A DNA stretch of 64,000 bases from JALZUE01 sp051251725. Its GTDB lineage: Bacteria; Pseudomonadota; Gammaproteobacteria; Enterobacterales; Alteromonadaceae. Location of the stretch: the NCBI GenBank assembly GCA_051251725.1, contig JBPOFN010000003.1, positions 62,001-126,000 of the forward strand, given 5' to 3'. The position numbers and the translations under genes were made by a program. A model generated the notes under the pieces. That model saw only the letters and a program-made list of their open reading frames with translations, searched no databases and had not been told where the DNA came from. Positions 48,472 through 56,416 of this stretch are shown piece after piece (positions within the stretch are counted from its first letter, which is position 1; each line of letters starts with the position of its first letter).

Positions 48472-48786
48472 TACTTTCTCCTACGAAACAAAACGGTAAT
48501 AAATCGTCAATAGCAGTAAAACAATTTTGTTCTGTGCAAATTTGTCATCAATAACTTCAATCCAAATAGACGGAAAAACATCCACGAATTACTTGATATT
48601 AAAGACATATAAGCAAGACTATATATGAAACTATATGATTCATAAAGATTATAATTGATTGGTCGTTGTTTCTTTGTTGTAATGAAAATGCTAATTTGGT
48701 TAGTGTAAACACTGAGTTTTAGCCAAAAGCTTCCAAGAATTAGTCCTTATGTTGGTTGCCCGGTAAATAAATAAGAAGGAAAATAA
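48472..48786. promoter_or_regulatory. Divergent promoter region with repeated ctatatga motif
   Basis: Between the TIM-barrel gene and the DUF1080 gene lie ctatatatga (48,620-48,629) and ctatatgatt (48,631-48,640), followed by attggtcg, and agtgtaaacact at about 48,702-48,713. The first elements resemble sequences in front of GH28 and the glycosidase at 61 kb. It must contain promoters in both directions. Confidence 0.4.
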
Positions 48787-49623
48787 ATGAAATTCAACAT
48801 GTTAACGTTAACCGTTTTGGCTGTGGTTAATTTTCTTAGTACTTGTGGTTTAGTCGTGGCTGAAAATTATACTCTAGGTCTAACTAAGGATAAAGCAGTT
48901 GACTGGCAACCTATTTTCGATGGTCAAAGCTTAAATGGCTGGATCCCAAAATTTTCGGGCTACGAGCTTGGTATTAATTATAAAAATACTTTTAGGGTGC
49001 AAGACGGTTTTTTAACAACTAATTATGACCAATATGAAAATTTTAATTTTGAATTCGGTCATTTGTTTTATAAAACACCATATTCCAATTACAAGCTTCG
49101 CGCTACGTATCGTTTTTTAGCACAGCAATTACCGGGTTATAAAAACGCATGGAAAAATAATGGTTTTATGATCCATGCACAGCCACCTACCTCAATGACG
49201 CTTAAACAACGTTTTCCTGCCAGCATAGAAGTGCAGTTACTTGGCGCAGATCAAAGTACCGTTGAGCGGACAACTGCAAATATATGCACCCCCAATTCAC
49301 ATGTTGAAATTAACAAACAACTCATCAAAACACATTGTATTAACTCAAGTTCTAAAACATTTAAAGGTGATCAATGGGTAACAATTGAAATTGAAGTTAG
49401 ATCGGATGAAATTATTAAACATTGGATTAACGGTGAGCTAGTTATGGAATACACAAAACCGGTAATTGATGAAAAATCTCAGCATTTAACCAAGCTATAT
49501 GGTGGCGCAGCCATGAAATCTGGTTACATAGCAATACAAGCTGAAAACAGCACAGTGCAATTTAAGACCATCGAATTACAAGTATTAAGTAATCGCTTGG
49601 ATAAAACCTCAAAAGTACTTTAG
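48787..49623 (+). CDS. DUF1080 protein (3-keto-glycoside hydrolase-like), secreted
   Basis: The 278-residue protein has a signal peptide (to about residue 26) and a concanavalin-like jelly roll beginning WQPIFDGQSLNGWI, the DUF1080 hallmark. KNNGFMIHAQ and SIEVQLLGAD are the expected core strands, and GDQWVTIEIEV lies late in the fold. Some members of this family cleave 3-keto-disaccharides or 3-keto-glucosides after oxidation. It has an aagga ribosome-binding site and lies amid dehydrogenase and cytochrome genes, so the 3-keto pathway is the leading idea. A simple binding role cannot be excluded. Confidence 0.82.
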   Translation: MKFNMLTLTVLAVVNFLSTCGLVVAENYTLGLTKDKAVDWQPIFDGQSLNGWIPKFSGYELGINYKNTFRVQDGFLTTNYDQYENFNFEFGHLFYKTPYSNYKLRATYRFLAQQLPGYKNAWKNNGFMIHAQPPTSMTLKQRFPASIEVQLLGADQSTVERTTANICTPNSHVEINKQLIKTHCINSSSKTFKGDQWVTIEIEVRSDEIIKHWINGELVMEYTKPVIDEKSQHLTKLYGGAAMKSGYIAIQAENSTVQFKTIELQVLSNRLDKTSKVL

Positions 49624-50205
49624 AAAAATTGAAGCTGTTAAGTAAGTATTTCTGCTGGTGTTATTTAAGGTAAATAACTAAAAAATAAGTATGAACTTTA
49701 ACATAAAATGAATAAGGCATAGAGAAGTAATTATTATGAAAATAAAAACATCATCTATTGTTGTCCTTCCACTGTTATTAGCTGAACAAGCGATAGCTAT
49801 AGAGTAGCCGTTTACGTTACCTGATTCAGTTGCGACCGAAGTGAATATCAACGCCAATAGCCAAGAAAAATATAACAACAAGCTATTAGGAACTAATATT
49901 TTTAAGTTTACTGCAGCACCGAAAAATCGCTGATTAAAACATTTTTCCCAAAGAATATATAGGGCGGTATTCTAGAAAAGAGATCGGTCGATTAGAGGGA
50001 TGCTAATCGAAAAACATACGGTACTAAGCTTTGACATAATTTACTGTAATAACCTGTTATGAAAGTAAAGTTCCCCGCTTAAATTACCAAGCTTATTAAC
50101 GTCTGTTGACCTTTGTATTATTTTTTCTCAGCTAAATTATAAACAAAGATCAATAGACCCTAATATAAATGCCATTGTCACAGCATTTATATTCGTCTTT
50201 TTCCT
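49624..50205. other. Intergenic with truncated glycosidase remnant
   Basis: It holds the pseudogene at 49,736-49,972 and AT-rich DNA on both sides. No transposase or repeat was recognised that would explain the truncation. Confidence 0.5.
49736..49972 (+). pseudogene. Truncated N-terminal remnant of a paralogue of the 61-kb glycosidase
   Basis: An ATG at 49,736 gives MKIKTSSIVVLPLLLAEQ, an in-frame TAG at 49,805-49,807, then PFTLPDSVATEVNINANS and KYNNKLLGTNIFKFTAA. This aligns with the start of the intact protein at 61,216-63,183 (GYPFVLPANV and YNNKLLGTNIFGFTTA). The TAG replaces the Tyr of GYPF. After FTAA a one-base frameshift restores similarity (TEKSLI against TEQALI), and the similarity then stops. 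Only the first 65 or so residues remain; catalytic residues are absent. The upstream agagaag could once have served as ribosome-binding site. Confidence 0.85.
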
Positions 50206-51030
50206 TTATTCTTCGCGAGCTGATTGATCGCTATTTTTTGCGGATTCATGCATTGTGGGATCTTTTGTCATAATAAACTTGTCGATAACATGATGCTTTG
50301 AGCGGCCTGACACTTGTACTTTATAAATACCTGGCTGAGTAAATTCAGCATATATTGGATGCGGATCATGATCTGAAGTACTGGTTTTCCAGATATATTG
50401 TGTTACGCCACCACCACTGCGGTAGGTTTTGAACCAGCCGAATTTTCCGGCGCCTGCAGGCTCATTACCGACGCAGCTATTTTCTATTGGATCTTGGCCT
50501 TTCGGACAAACGATTGTGGTTCGGTTATCGCCATAAAATTTATGACTTTCAATTTTTAACCAAGAATCATTGGCTTCTGTGGTTTCATTACCTTCGCCAA
50601 TTTGATTTGCCCAATCAAAACGATAAATTCCAGTATTAGTAATTTTAACTTCAACATTAATAATATCTTTTCCTGGTGTTGAAAATGAATCAGCGCCACG
50701 CCACTCAATAGCGGCTCCACCAGATGCAGCAGTATCAGCTTTTAACTTCCAATCACCGCTGTAATTTGTTGACTCCATTTCAACCACGACAATGCCATTT
50801 TCTTCAATAAAGGCACCGGTATTTTGAGTCGGAGTCGGAGTTGGAGTCGGAGTCGGAGTCGGAGTCGGAGTCGGAGTCGGAGTCGGAGTCGGAGTCGGAG
50901 TCGGAGTTGGCGTCGGAGTTGGCGTCGATTTTGTCGTTGAAGTTGGCGTTGAATTTCCGCCGCCGCAAGCGACAAGCAAAGATGTTAAAAGTAAAGCTAC
51001 TGGTGTTTTTATAAACTGTGTTTTCATCAT
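50206..51030 (-). CDS. Lipoprotein with Thr-Pro repeat linker and carbohydrate-binding-like domain
   Basis: The 274-residue protein has a lipobox LVAC ending at Cys22, a (Thr-Pro)n linker at residues 36-69, and a C-terminal beta domain of about 190 residues. That domain starts GIVVVEMESTNYSGDW and continues with GGAAIEWRG and later PGIYKVQVSGRSKHHVID, like malectin/CBM6-type jelly rolls where an acidic residue and aromatic residues bind sugar. No catalytic domain is visible. It probably holds glycan at the cell surface. It lies between the glycosidase remnant and the PVC-type dehydrogenase, on the same strand as the latter. Family assignment is tentative. Confidence 0.65.
   Translation of the reverse strand: MMKTQFIKTPVALLLTSLLVACGGGNSTPTSTTKSTPTPTPTPTPTPTPTPTPTPTPTPTPTPTPTPTQNTGAFIEENGIVVVEMESTNYSGDWKLKADTAASGGAAIEWRGADSFSTPGKDIINVEVKITNTGIYRFDWANQIGEGNETTEANDSWLKIESHKFYGDNRTTIVCPKGQDPIENSCVGNEPAGAGKFGWFKTYRSGGGVTQYIWKTSTSDHDPHPIYAEFTQPGIYKVQVSGRSKHHVIDKFIMTKDPTMHESAKNSDQSAREE
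50826..50928. repeat. Hexanucleotide repeat encoding the Thr-Pro linker
   Basis: The unit ggagtc (minus strand gactcc) repeats about 16 times with a few ggagtt and ggcgtc variants. Because the unit is two codons long, gain or loss changes linker length without shifting the frame. Confidence 0.95.
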
Positions 51031-51252
51031 ATTCCCTGAATTAACTTATTGTTTTTATTACTTTAGCCAAATTAATCTAGCGATTAAAAAATGAACTGAA
51101 AAGTGTTATTAAGAATTTAGCAGGTTATACAGTGCTCAATCAAGATTTTGTTTGATTTATTATGATCATATATGGTCGTTATTGTTCGGGGTGGGTTACA
51201 ACGAATTTTCGTTAAATTTAACATTAAGCGGTAAAAAGTCATTACAAAAAAA

Positions 51253-51274
51253 GCCAGCTAGTGATTTAGCTGGC
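51253..51274 (-). terminator. Intrinsic terminator of PVC-type dehydrogenase gene
   Basis: gccagcta and tagctggc pair around six bases; on the minus strand the stem is followed by seven T residues. It is 105 bases past the stop of the gene ending at 51,380. Confidence 0.9.
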
Positions 51275-51301
51275 AGGTGATTAATCATCAGGAAATAGAT
51301 A

Positions 51302-51334
51302 AGCTGTTACCAAGTAGACCACTTGGTAACAGCT
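51302..51334. repeat. Perfect 14-bp palindrome upstream of the terminator
   Basis: agctgttaccaagt and acttggtaacagct are exact reverse complements around agacc. There is no T-run, so it is not a terminator on its own. In the transcript it would fold before the terminator and could protect the 3' end from exonucleases. Confidence 0.85.
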
Positions 51335-51379
51335 AACTAGCTGCCGCTAATTTTAAACGTGGCAGCCTGTACTGCTTAT

Positions 51380-53842
51380 TTATTTCAATGCGTTGACTGT
51401 GTCTACAGTATAAGTACTTTGTTGCTGCTGAGTTTTTTCACGCATTAAGGTTATCGTTTTCGTGGTTACAGGGGCTGCGTTATTGTCCCACTCAGTACGT
51501 ATGTAACTTGCTATTGCTGCTAAGTCGGCATCAGTAAAAGCAGAATTATTAGCTAAACCCGGCATCGTCATTGGCGTTTCATAAAGTTTTCCATTTACTT
51601 TTATTGGGCCAGCTAAGCCATGCAACAATATTGCGGTTAACCGTTTTTCTGAACCTGTTACCCAGTGACTGTTATTTAGCGGAGGCACAAATTGGTTGCC
51701 TTCACCATCAGCGCCATGACAACCAAAACAACCCGCTTGACCATTAAACAGCGTTTTTCCATGCTTAATTTGTGCGTTAACCACTTTCGAGTATGTTTTG
51801 GCTTTTTTTGTTTTAAGCACAAGTGAACTTAGCTCGGTTATTTTTTGGTTAGCAGCGGTACTAATTTTAGTCCCTTGAGCGTTTAAATAATCTGCTTCTT
51901 GATTACCTAAACTGACCAAAATAAAGTCGTTAAGGCCGAATTGATTAATAATTTCAGTAAGTACTGGCCATGCTTTATGGGCGCCGGCAGCTAAGGCTAA
52001 TGCCGAGTAGGTTTCTGCATTGACAACTTTTACTTCATCAAGTAACCAGTGTTTAAAGTGTTCAGAGGTGGCTTGTAATTGCGCTAAGCGGTATATACTC
52101 ACCTTAACTTTGTTGTTATCTGTTTGGCTTGCTGTTTTTAAGGTTTCAAAATCAATCGCATTTAAACCTTCGAGCGTCCACAACGCTTTAATTTGAGCTA
52201 AATGATTAGCATGTGACTTGGCCATTTTTTTCAAATCATCAATGGCAGAAAAATCTTGTTTCATCACTAATAATTGTTGCGCCATATCACGATGCCAACC
52301 GTTATCGTGCGCAAGAAACGGGACTAATGCCTGTGCACTTAAATTATCTAAATATGTGACCTTAGGTAATGGTTTGTTTTTATACTTGATTCGATACAAA
52401 CGGCCAATATGTTGATTACGTTCTAGGTCACGTTGTTTAATTTGGTCAGCTAAATATGAAGTTAAGAATGTACGGTCTTGAATAATACCGTGATAAAAAT
52501 CAACTAATGTGATTGTGCCGTCAGGGGCGTTAACTGCATTTACTGGTCTAAAACGTTCGTCGGTTGAGGCGATAATTTCCTGTTCGAGGAATAAATTCTC
52601 ACCACTCACCACACCGTTAGTATCGGTTAATTTAGTGGCCTTCACTAAGTTAGCTGCTGGTTCTTGAGCAAGACCAATACCATAATAATGGGCAGCAAAT
52701 TGATTACCGCGATAAAATAAGGGGCCACAGGCGGAAGTGTGGGTTTTAAGTTTAAAATCTTTGCTGTAGTTTTCTGCTTTATAACCTCGGTTAATCCCCG
52801 GCGTAACTCGCACAGGATAAACATCCGTGGTGCCAACTTTTTGTGCTAAAAGGGTTTTAGCTACTTTATGTTTAGGGTTACCTAAGCTTGCATTGGGAAT
52901 GAAAGAAGTTGTCAATATAGGCGTTGAGTTAACGTTGAAATAATGACGACCATAATCGTCTTGAGTTAAACCGAATTGACCGCGAAATTCCGTGGCGGTT
53001 TTGACCATTTTCCATAAATGATTACGATAAACTTCAGTTGCTTGTTGTGGTACTTCTGAATTCAGTGGATAAGGGCGATAGCGTGTGCTTGATTTTGCGC
53101 TGTAGTACCAGTTATCAAGGCTAAATAATAAACCATTAGTTTTATGCTCTAAATTTCCACCTTTCGCATAAGTTGCATCTACCACCTCTGTTTGAATAAC
53201 AACAAAATCATGCGGTTTAGATTTCGCAGCCTCAAGCTCGGTAAAATAAAGCTTTTCATTATCAGCCCATAAAATACCACCAGTGACAAAAGCAAATGCG
53301 CGCGGTAGCATAATTTTTTCTAATATCACTTGGCGTTTATCCATTTCACCATCATTATCTGTGTCGGTTAACACCACTATTTGGCTTTCTTTTAAGAACT
53401 TACCTGTGCCTTCAACATCTTTCATAAAGGTGGTCATTTCAACCGCCCAAATTCTGCCGGCAGCATCATACTGGATCATAATGGGGTCAAATAATAACGG
53501 CTCTTTGGCGACAACTTGTAATTCAAAATCTTGATGCACTTCAAATGCGGCTAAAGCTTGTTCAATATTTAATATTGGCGCTGGTGGGATAAGTTCACGA
53601 GGAACGACTTCCTCCATTTTATCGCCTTTTCTATCGCCCGGATTTTTCTTGGGCTGGTCAGTTTTATTGTTTTCAGCTGAATTATGGCCATGATTGTGAT
53701 TGTGGCCGTGAAAAGCAGCTTCAGATTGCGGATCAACTGTTACCACCGGTAGTTGATTATCAGATGACGATGTAATTTCTTGGCTACAGCTGATGAGGTT
53801 GATACTAAGTAAGAGATAAATAATAGCGCGTAAAGATTTCAT
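51380..53842 (-). CDS. PVC-type membrane-bound dehydrogenase with C-terminal cytochrome c, lipoprotein
   Basis: The 820-residue protein has a lipobox LISC ending near residue 20, a His/Asn-rich stretch (FHGHNHNHGHNSAENN, about residues 44-59), an N-terminal propeller like sorbosone/glucose dehydrogenases (residues about 95-470, QYDAAGRIWAVEMT, TDTDNDGEMDKR), a helical HEAT-like middle and a C-terminal cytochrome c with CFGCH in QAGCFGCHGADGEG. This is the arrangement called membrane-bound dehydrogenase in Planctomycetes and Verrucomicrobia. It likely takes electrons from a sugar or partner flavoprotein. It is divergent from the gluconate 2-dehydrogenase/GMC unit across 240 bases, suggesting joint function. 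Confidence 0.85.
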   Translation of the reverse strand: MKSLRAIIYLLLSINLISCSQEITSSSDNQLPVVTVDPQSEAAFHGHNHNHGHNSAENNKTDQPKKNPGDRKGDKMEEVVPRELIPPAPILNIEQALAAFEVHQDFELQVVAKEPLLFDPIMIQYDAAGRIWAVEMTTFMKDVEGTGKFLKESQIVVLTDTDNDGEMDKRQVILEKIMLPRAFAFVTGGILWADNEKLYFTELEAAKSKPHDFVVIQTEVVDATYAKGGNLEHKTNGLLFSLDNWYYSAKSSTRYRPYPLNSEVPQQATEVYRNHLWKMVKTATEFRGQFGLTQDDYGRHYFNVNSTPILTTSFIPNASLGNPKHKVAKTLLAQKVGTTDVYPVRVTPGINRGYKAENYSKDFKLKTHTSACGPLFYRGNQFAAHYYGIGLAQEPAANLVKATKLTDTNGVVSGENLFLEQEIIASTDERFRPVNAVNAPDGTITLVDFYHGIIQDRTFLTSYLADQIKQRDLERNQHIGRLYRIKYKNKPLPKVTYLDNLSAQALVPFLAHDNGWHRDMAQQLLVMKQDFSAIDDLKKMAKSHANHLAQIKALWTLEGLNAIDFETLKTASQTDNNKVKVSIYRLAQLQATSEHFKHWLLDEVKVVNAETYSALALAAGAHKAWPVLTEIINQFGLNDFILVSLGNQEADYLNAQGTKISTAANQKITELSSLVLKTKKAKTYSKVVNAQIKHGKTLFNGQAGCFGCHGADGEGNQFVPPLNNSHWVTGSEKRLTAILLHGLAGPIKVNGKLYETPMTMPGLANNSAFTDADLAAIASYIRTEWDNNAAPVTTKTITLMREKTQQQQSTYTVDTVNALK

Positions 53843-54083
53843 ATAAGAAACACCAGTGCCAAAATGATTGAAGTTGATTTATTTTAATTGAATTGGATTG
53901 ATAATCAAGGGTTATTATGATTGAATAATTTGTTACTCAGATGTGTATGACATTGTTTATTGCTTTTGTTTTGCGTTAACCCTGTACGATAAAATTGTGT
54001 TCGGTTTAGATAATGCAAGATTGGCTTGTTAGCGATAAACATTTTTATCACCTTCACTCAAGGTTATGCAAAGGTTAGTCGTT

Positions 54084-54653
54084 ATGCTTGATTTAAAAAT
54101 CACTAGAAGGGTATTTATTGGCGCAACTGCTTGTGTTGTTTCAGTTTCTTTATTTGGTAAAGTTCATAATAAGGTCAGGAATATTGACGAAATCATCAAG
54201 GACGGACGATTTTTTACCGCCGAAGAACTCACTGTTTTAACTGATGTTGCAGAAATTATGATCCCAAAAACAACAACGGTCGGAGCAACTGATGTGTACG
54301 TTGTTCCGGTCTTAGATGAACTTATGATCACTTGGGCTGGCGCTACCACTAAAGTTCAATACAGAAACGCTATTCAACAAATTCAAACCATCGCGCAAAA
54401 TACCTATTCAGAAAAATACAATAATGTTGCGTTAAACCAGCGACAAGCACTGATAGAGCAGTTAGACAAAACTGCTTTTGCCAATAAGCAATCAGAGCTT
54501 TCTGTTAACTACCGACGCTTAAAAGAAATGATTTTTCATATTTATTATACCTCTGAGCCTGCCAATCCAGACTTTGTATTAATACCAGGCGGTTACCGTG
54601 GTTGTTTAACCAAAACAGAGTTAAATGAGATAAAAGCAAGGGGTTACTTATGA
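54084..54653 (+). CDS. Gluconate 2-dehydrogenase subunit 3-like protein, Tat-exported
   Basis: This 189-residue protein has a twin-arginine signal ITRRVFIGATA followed by a hydrophobic stretch, and a helical domain with EELTVLTDVAEIMIPKT, the hallmark of the small subunit of three-component membrane sugar dehydrogenases. The frame opens at 54,066, but aaagg at 54,070-54,074 favours the ATG at 54,084. Its stop overlaps the GMC gene start by four bases (atga), so the two are translationally coupled. In characterised systems the small subunit carries the flavoprotein through the Tat system and aids its maturation. Confidence 0.88.
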   Translation: MLDLKITRRVFIGATACVVSVSLFGKVHNKVRNIDEIIKDGRFFTAEELTVLTDVAEIMIPKTTTVGATDVYVVPVLDELMITWAGATTKVQYRNAIQQIQTIAQNTYSEKYNNVALNQRQALIEQLDKTAFANKQSELSVNYRRLKEMIFHIYYTSEPANPDFVLIPGGYRGCLTKTELNEIKARGYL

Positions 54654-56416
54654 AAAAAATAACTAGCCAAGCTCCCGTTGAAACTACGGCGGATGAATCG
54701 AACGAAAGCTATGATGTTATTGTGGTTGGCTCTGGTATTACTGGTGGCTGGGCGGCAAAAGAGTTTTGTGAGCAGGGCTTTAAAACGCTAGTGATTGAAC
54801 GTGGTCGTCACTTAGATCATCCAAGCCCTGAATATAATGATATGAAAGCGCCTTGGCAGCTAGACAATCGTGGTTTTGCGCCTGAAAGTTACGACGAAGA
54901 AGGTCGTTACGCCATGCTTAAGGTGAAGAAAAATATTTTGAAATCTGATTCAATTCAGTTTTTTGCCGATGATAAAGAGCATCCTTATTCTACTCCACAA
55001 GAACGTCCTTTTATGTGGACTCGGGGTTATCATTTAGGCGGTAGATCACTTACTTGGGGTAGACAAGTGTTGCGTTGGGGGGTAAAAGATTTTCAAGCAA
55101 ACGCTAAAGATGGTCATGGAGTTCCTTGGCCTATAGGTTATGAGGACTTGGCTCCTTGGTATGATTATGTTGAAACTTTTATTGGCGTTTCAGCTAATAA
55201 AGATGGTTTAGATGTTTTACCTGATGGCGTATTTCAAAAACCATGGGAAATGAGCTGTGCCGAAAAGTTTATTGCTAAAAACCTCGCTAAAAAATATACC
55301 GACAGACACCTGATTATTGGGAGAGCGGCAAATTTAACTGAACCGACCGAAGAGCAAACTAAATTAGGCCGTACGCCTTGCCAAGCACGTTCATATTGTC
55401 AGCGAGGTTGCACGTTTGGTGCTTACTTTAGTTCGTTATCAGCCACGTTACCAGCGGCTAAAAATACCGGAAATTTAACCATAGTGACTAATGCGATCGC
55501 GTACTCAGTTGATTATGATGAAAGCACTGGCAAAGCATCAGGGGTCACTATTATTGATACGATCACTAAAGAAAAGCGTCGCTATAAAGCGCGGGTTGTT
55601 TTTCTTTGTGCGTCAGCGTTAGGTTCTGTGCAGGTATTACTGAACTCTAAATCTAAAGCTTTCCCCAACGGTATTGCTAACTCAAGCGGCACGGTCGGGC
55701 ATTATATTATGGATCATTTTAAAGGTGTAGTCGGAATGGGAGAAGTACCGGGCTTTGAAGATACCTACAGTTACGGCCGACGACCTATCGCGACTTATAT
55801 TCCTAATTTTAGACATGAAAAAACTGACGATGTCGATTTTATCCGAGGTTATGGTTATCAAACTATCGCCGTAACTAGACCCGATACAGGAACAACGGCT
55901 AAAAGCGAAGGCATAGGCGCCAAAGTTAAAGAAAATGCCAAACAAGTTAAGCCTTGGTATTTTAAAGCGCTGATGTACGGCGAAGTACTTCCTTATTATG
56001 ATAATCAGGCAAGTCTCCATCCAACTAAAATTGATCAATGGGGCATACCACAGTTACATATTGATGCGAAAATTCGTGATAACGAACGTAAGATGATCGA
56101 ACAAGCAGCTATTGACGTAAAAGAAATACTTGAAGTAGGTGGTTGTACTCATATCAAAGTGAATAAAACGCCAGAAGATAAACACCTTATATTAGGTAAT
56201 CGAACGCATGAAATGGGTGGTGCTTGTATGGGCAGCGATCCTAAAACGTCTGTTTTGAATAAATGGGCACAAAGTCACGATGTTAGTAACTTATTTGTTA
56301 CCGATGGCGCTTGTATGTCATCTTGCGCGACACAAAATCCGTCACTCACTTATATGGCGATTACTGCGCGCGCCGCTGATTATGCCGCGAAGCTATTAAG
56401 GGAAGGTAAATTATGA
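54650..56416 (+). CDS. GMC-family FAD-dependent sugar dehydrogenase large subunit
   Basis: The 588-residue flavoprotein starts with the FAD-binding motif DVIVVGSGITGGWAAKE (about 24-40) and ends with the GMC C-terminal signature HEMGGACMG followed by NLFVTDGACM, with a catalytic His/Asn pair in THEMGG and TQNPSLTYMA. No signal peptide is present, consistent with export alongside the Tat-exported small subunit. RSYCQRGCTFGAY is typical of gluconate/glucoside dehydrogenase large subunits. Related complexes oxidise sugars, including glucosides at C3, with electrons passed to cytochrome c. The cytochrome c here is probably the neighbouring PVC-type protein or the small cytochrome. Substrate is not readable. 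Confidence 0.9.
   Translation: MKKITSQAPVETTADESNESYDVIVVGSGITGGWAAKEFCEQGFKTLVIERGRHLDHPSPEYNDMKAPWQLDNRGFAPESYDEEGRYAMLKVKKNILKSDSIQFFADDKEHPYSTPQERPFMWTRGYHLGGRSLTWGRQVLRWGVKDFQANAKDGHGVPWPIGYEDLAPWYDYVETFIGVSANKDGLDVLPDGVFQKPWEMSCAEKFIAKNLAKKYTDRHLIIGRAANLTEPTEEQTKLGRTPCQARSYCQRGCTFGAYFSSLSATLPAAKNTGNLTIVTNAIAYSVDYDESTGKASGVTIIDTITKEKRRYKARVVFLCASALGSVQVLLNSKSKAFPNGIANSSGTVGHYIMDHFKGVVGMGEVPGFEDTYSYGRRPIATYIPNFRHEKTDDVDFIRGYGYQTIAVTRPDTGTTAKSEGIGAKVKENAKQVKPWYFKALMYGEVLPYYDNQASLHPTKIDQWGIPQLHIDAKIRDNERKMIEQAAIDVKEILEVGGCTHIKVNKTPEDKHLILGNRTHEMGGACMGSDPKTSVLNKWAQSHDVSNLFVTDGACMSSCATQNPSLTYMAITARAADYAAKLLREGKL

Larger units (their letters stand above)
51031..51379. other. Intergenic with two consecutive hairpins and motif tatgatcatatatggtcg
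   Basis: Apart from hairpins at 51,253-51,274 and 51,302-51,334, the stretch holds the lipoprotein promoter. tatgatcatatatggtcg (51,161-51,178) resembles elements in front of other glycan genes in the window. No ORF was seen. Confidence 0.5.

Noticed and set aside
49678..49881. 67-codon minus-strand frame opposite the glycosidase remnant
   Set aside because: It is the complement of the recognisable decayed coding sequence and has no support of its own.
51302..51334. Perfect 14-bp palindrome as an independent terminator
   Set aside because: It has no T-run on either side; it is listed as a repeat with possible RNA role.
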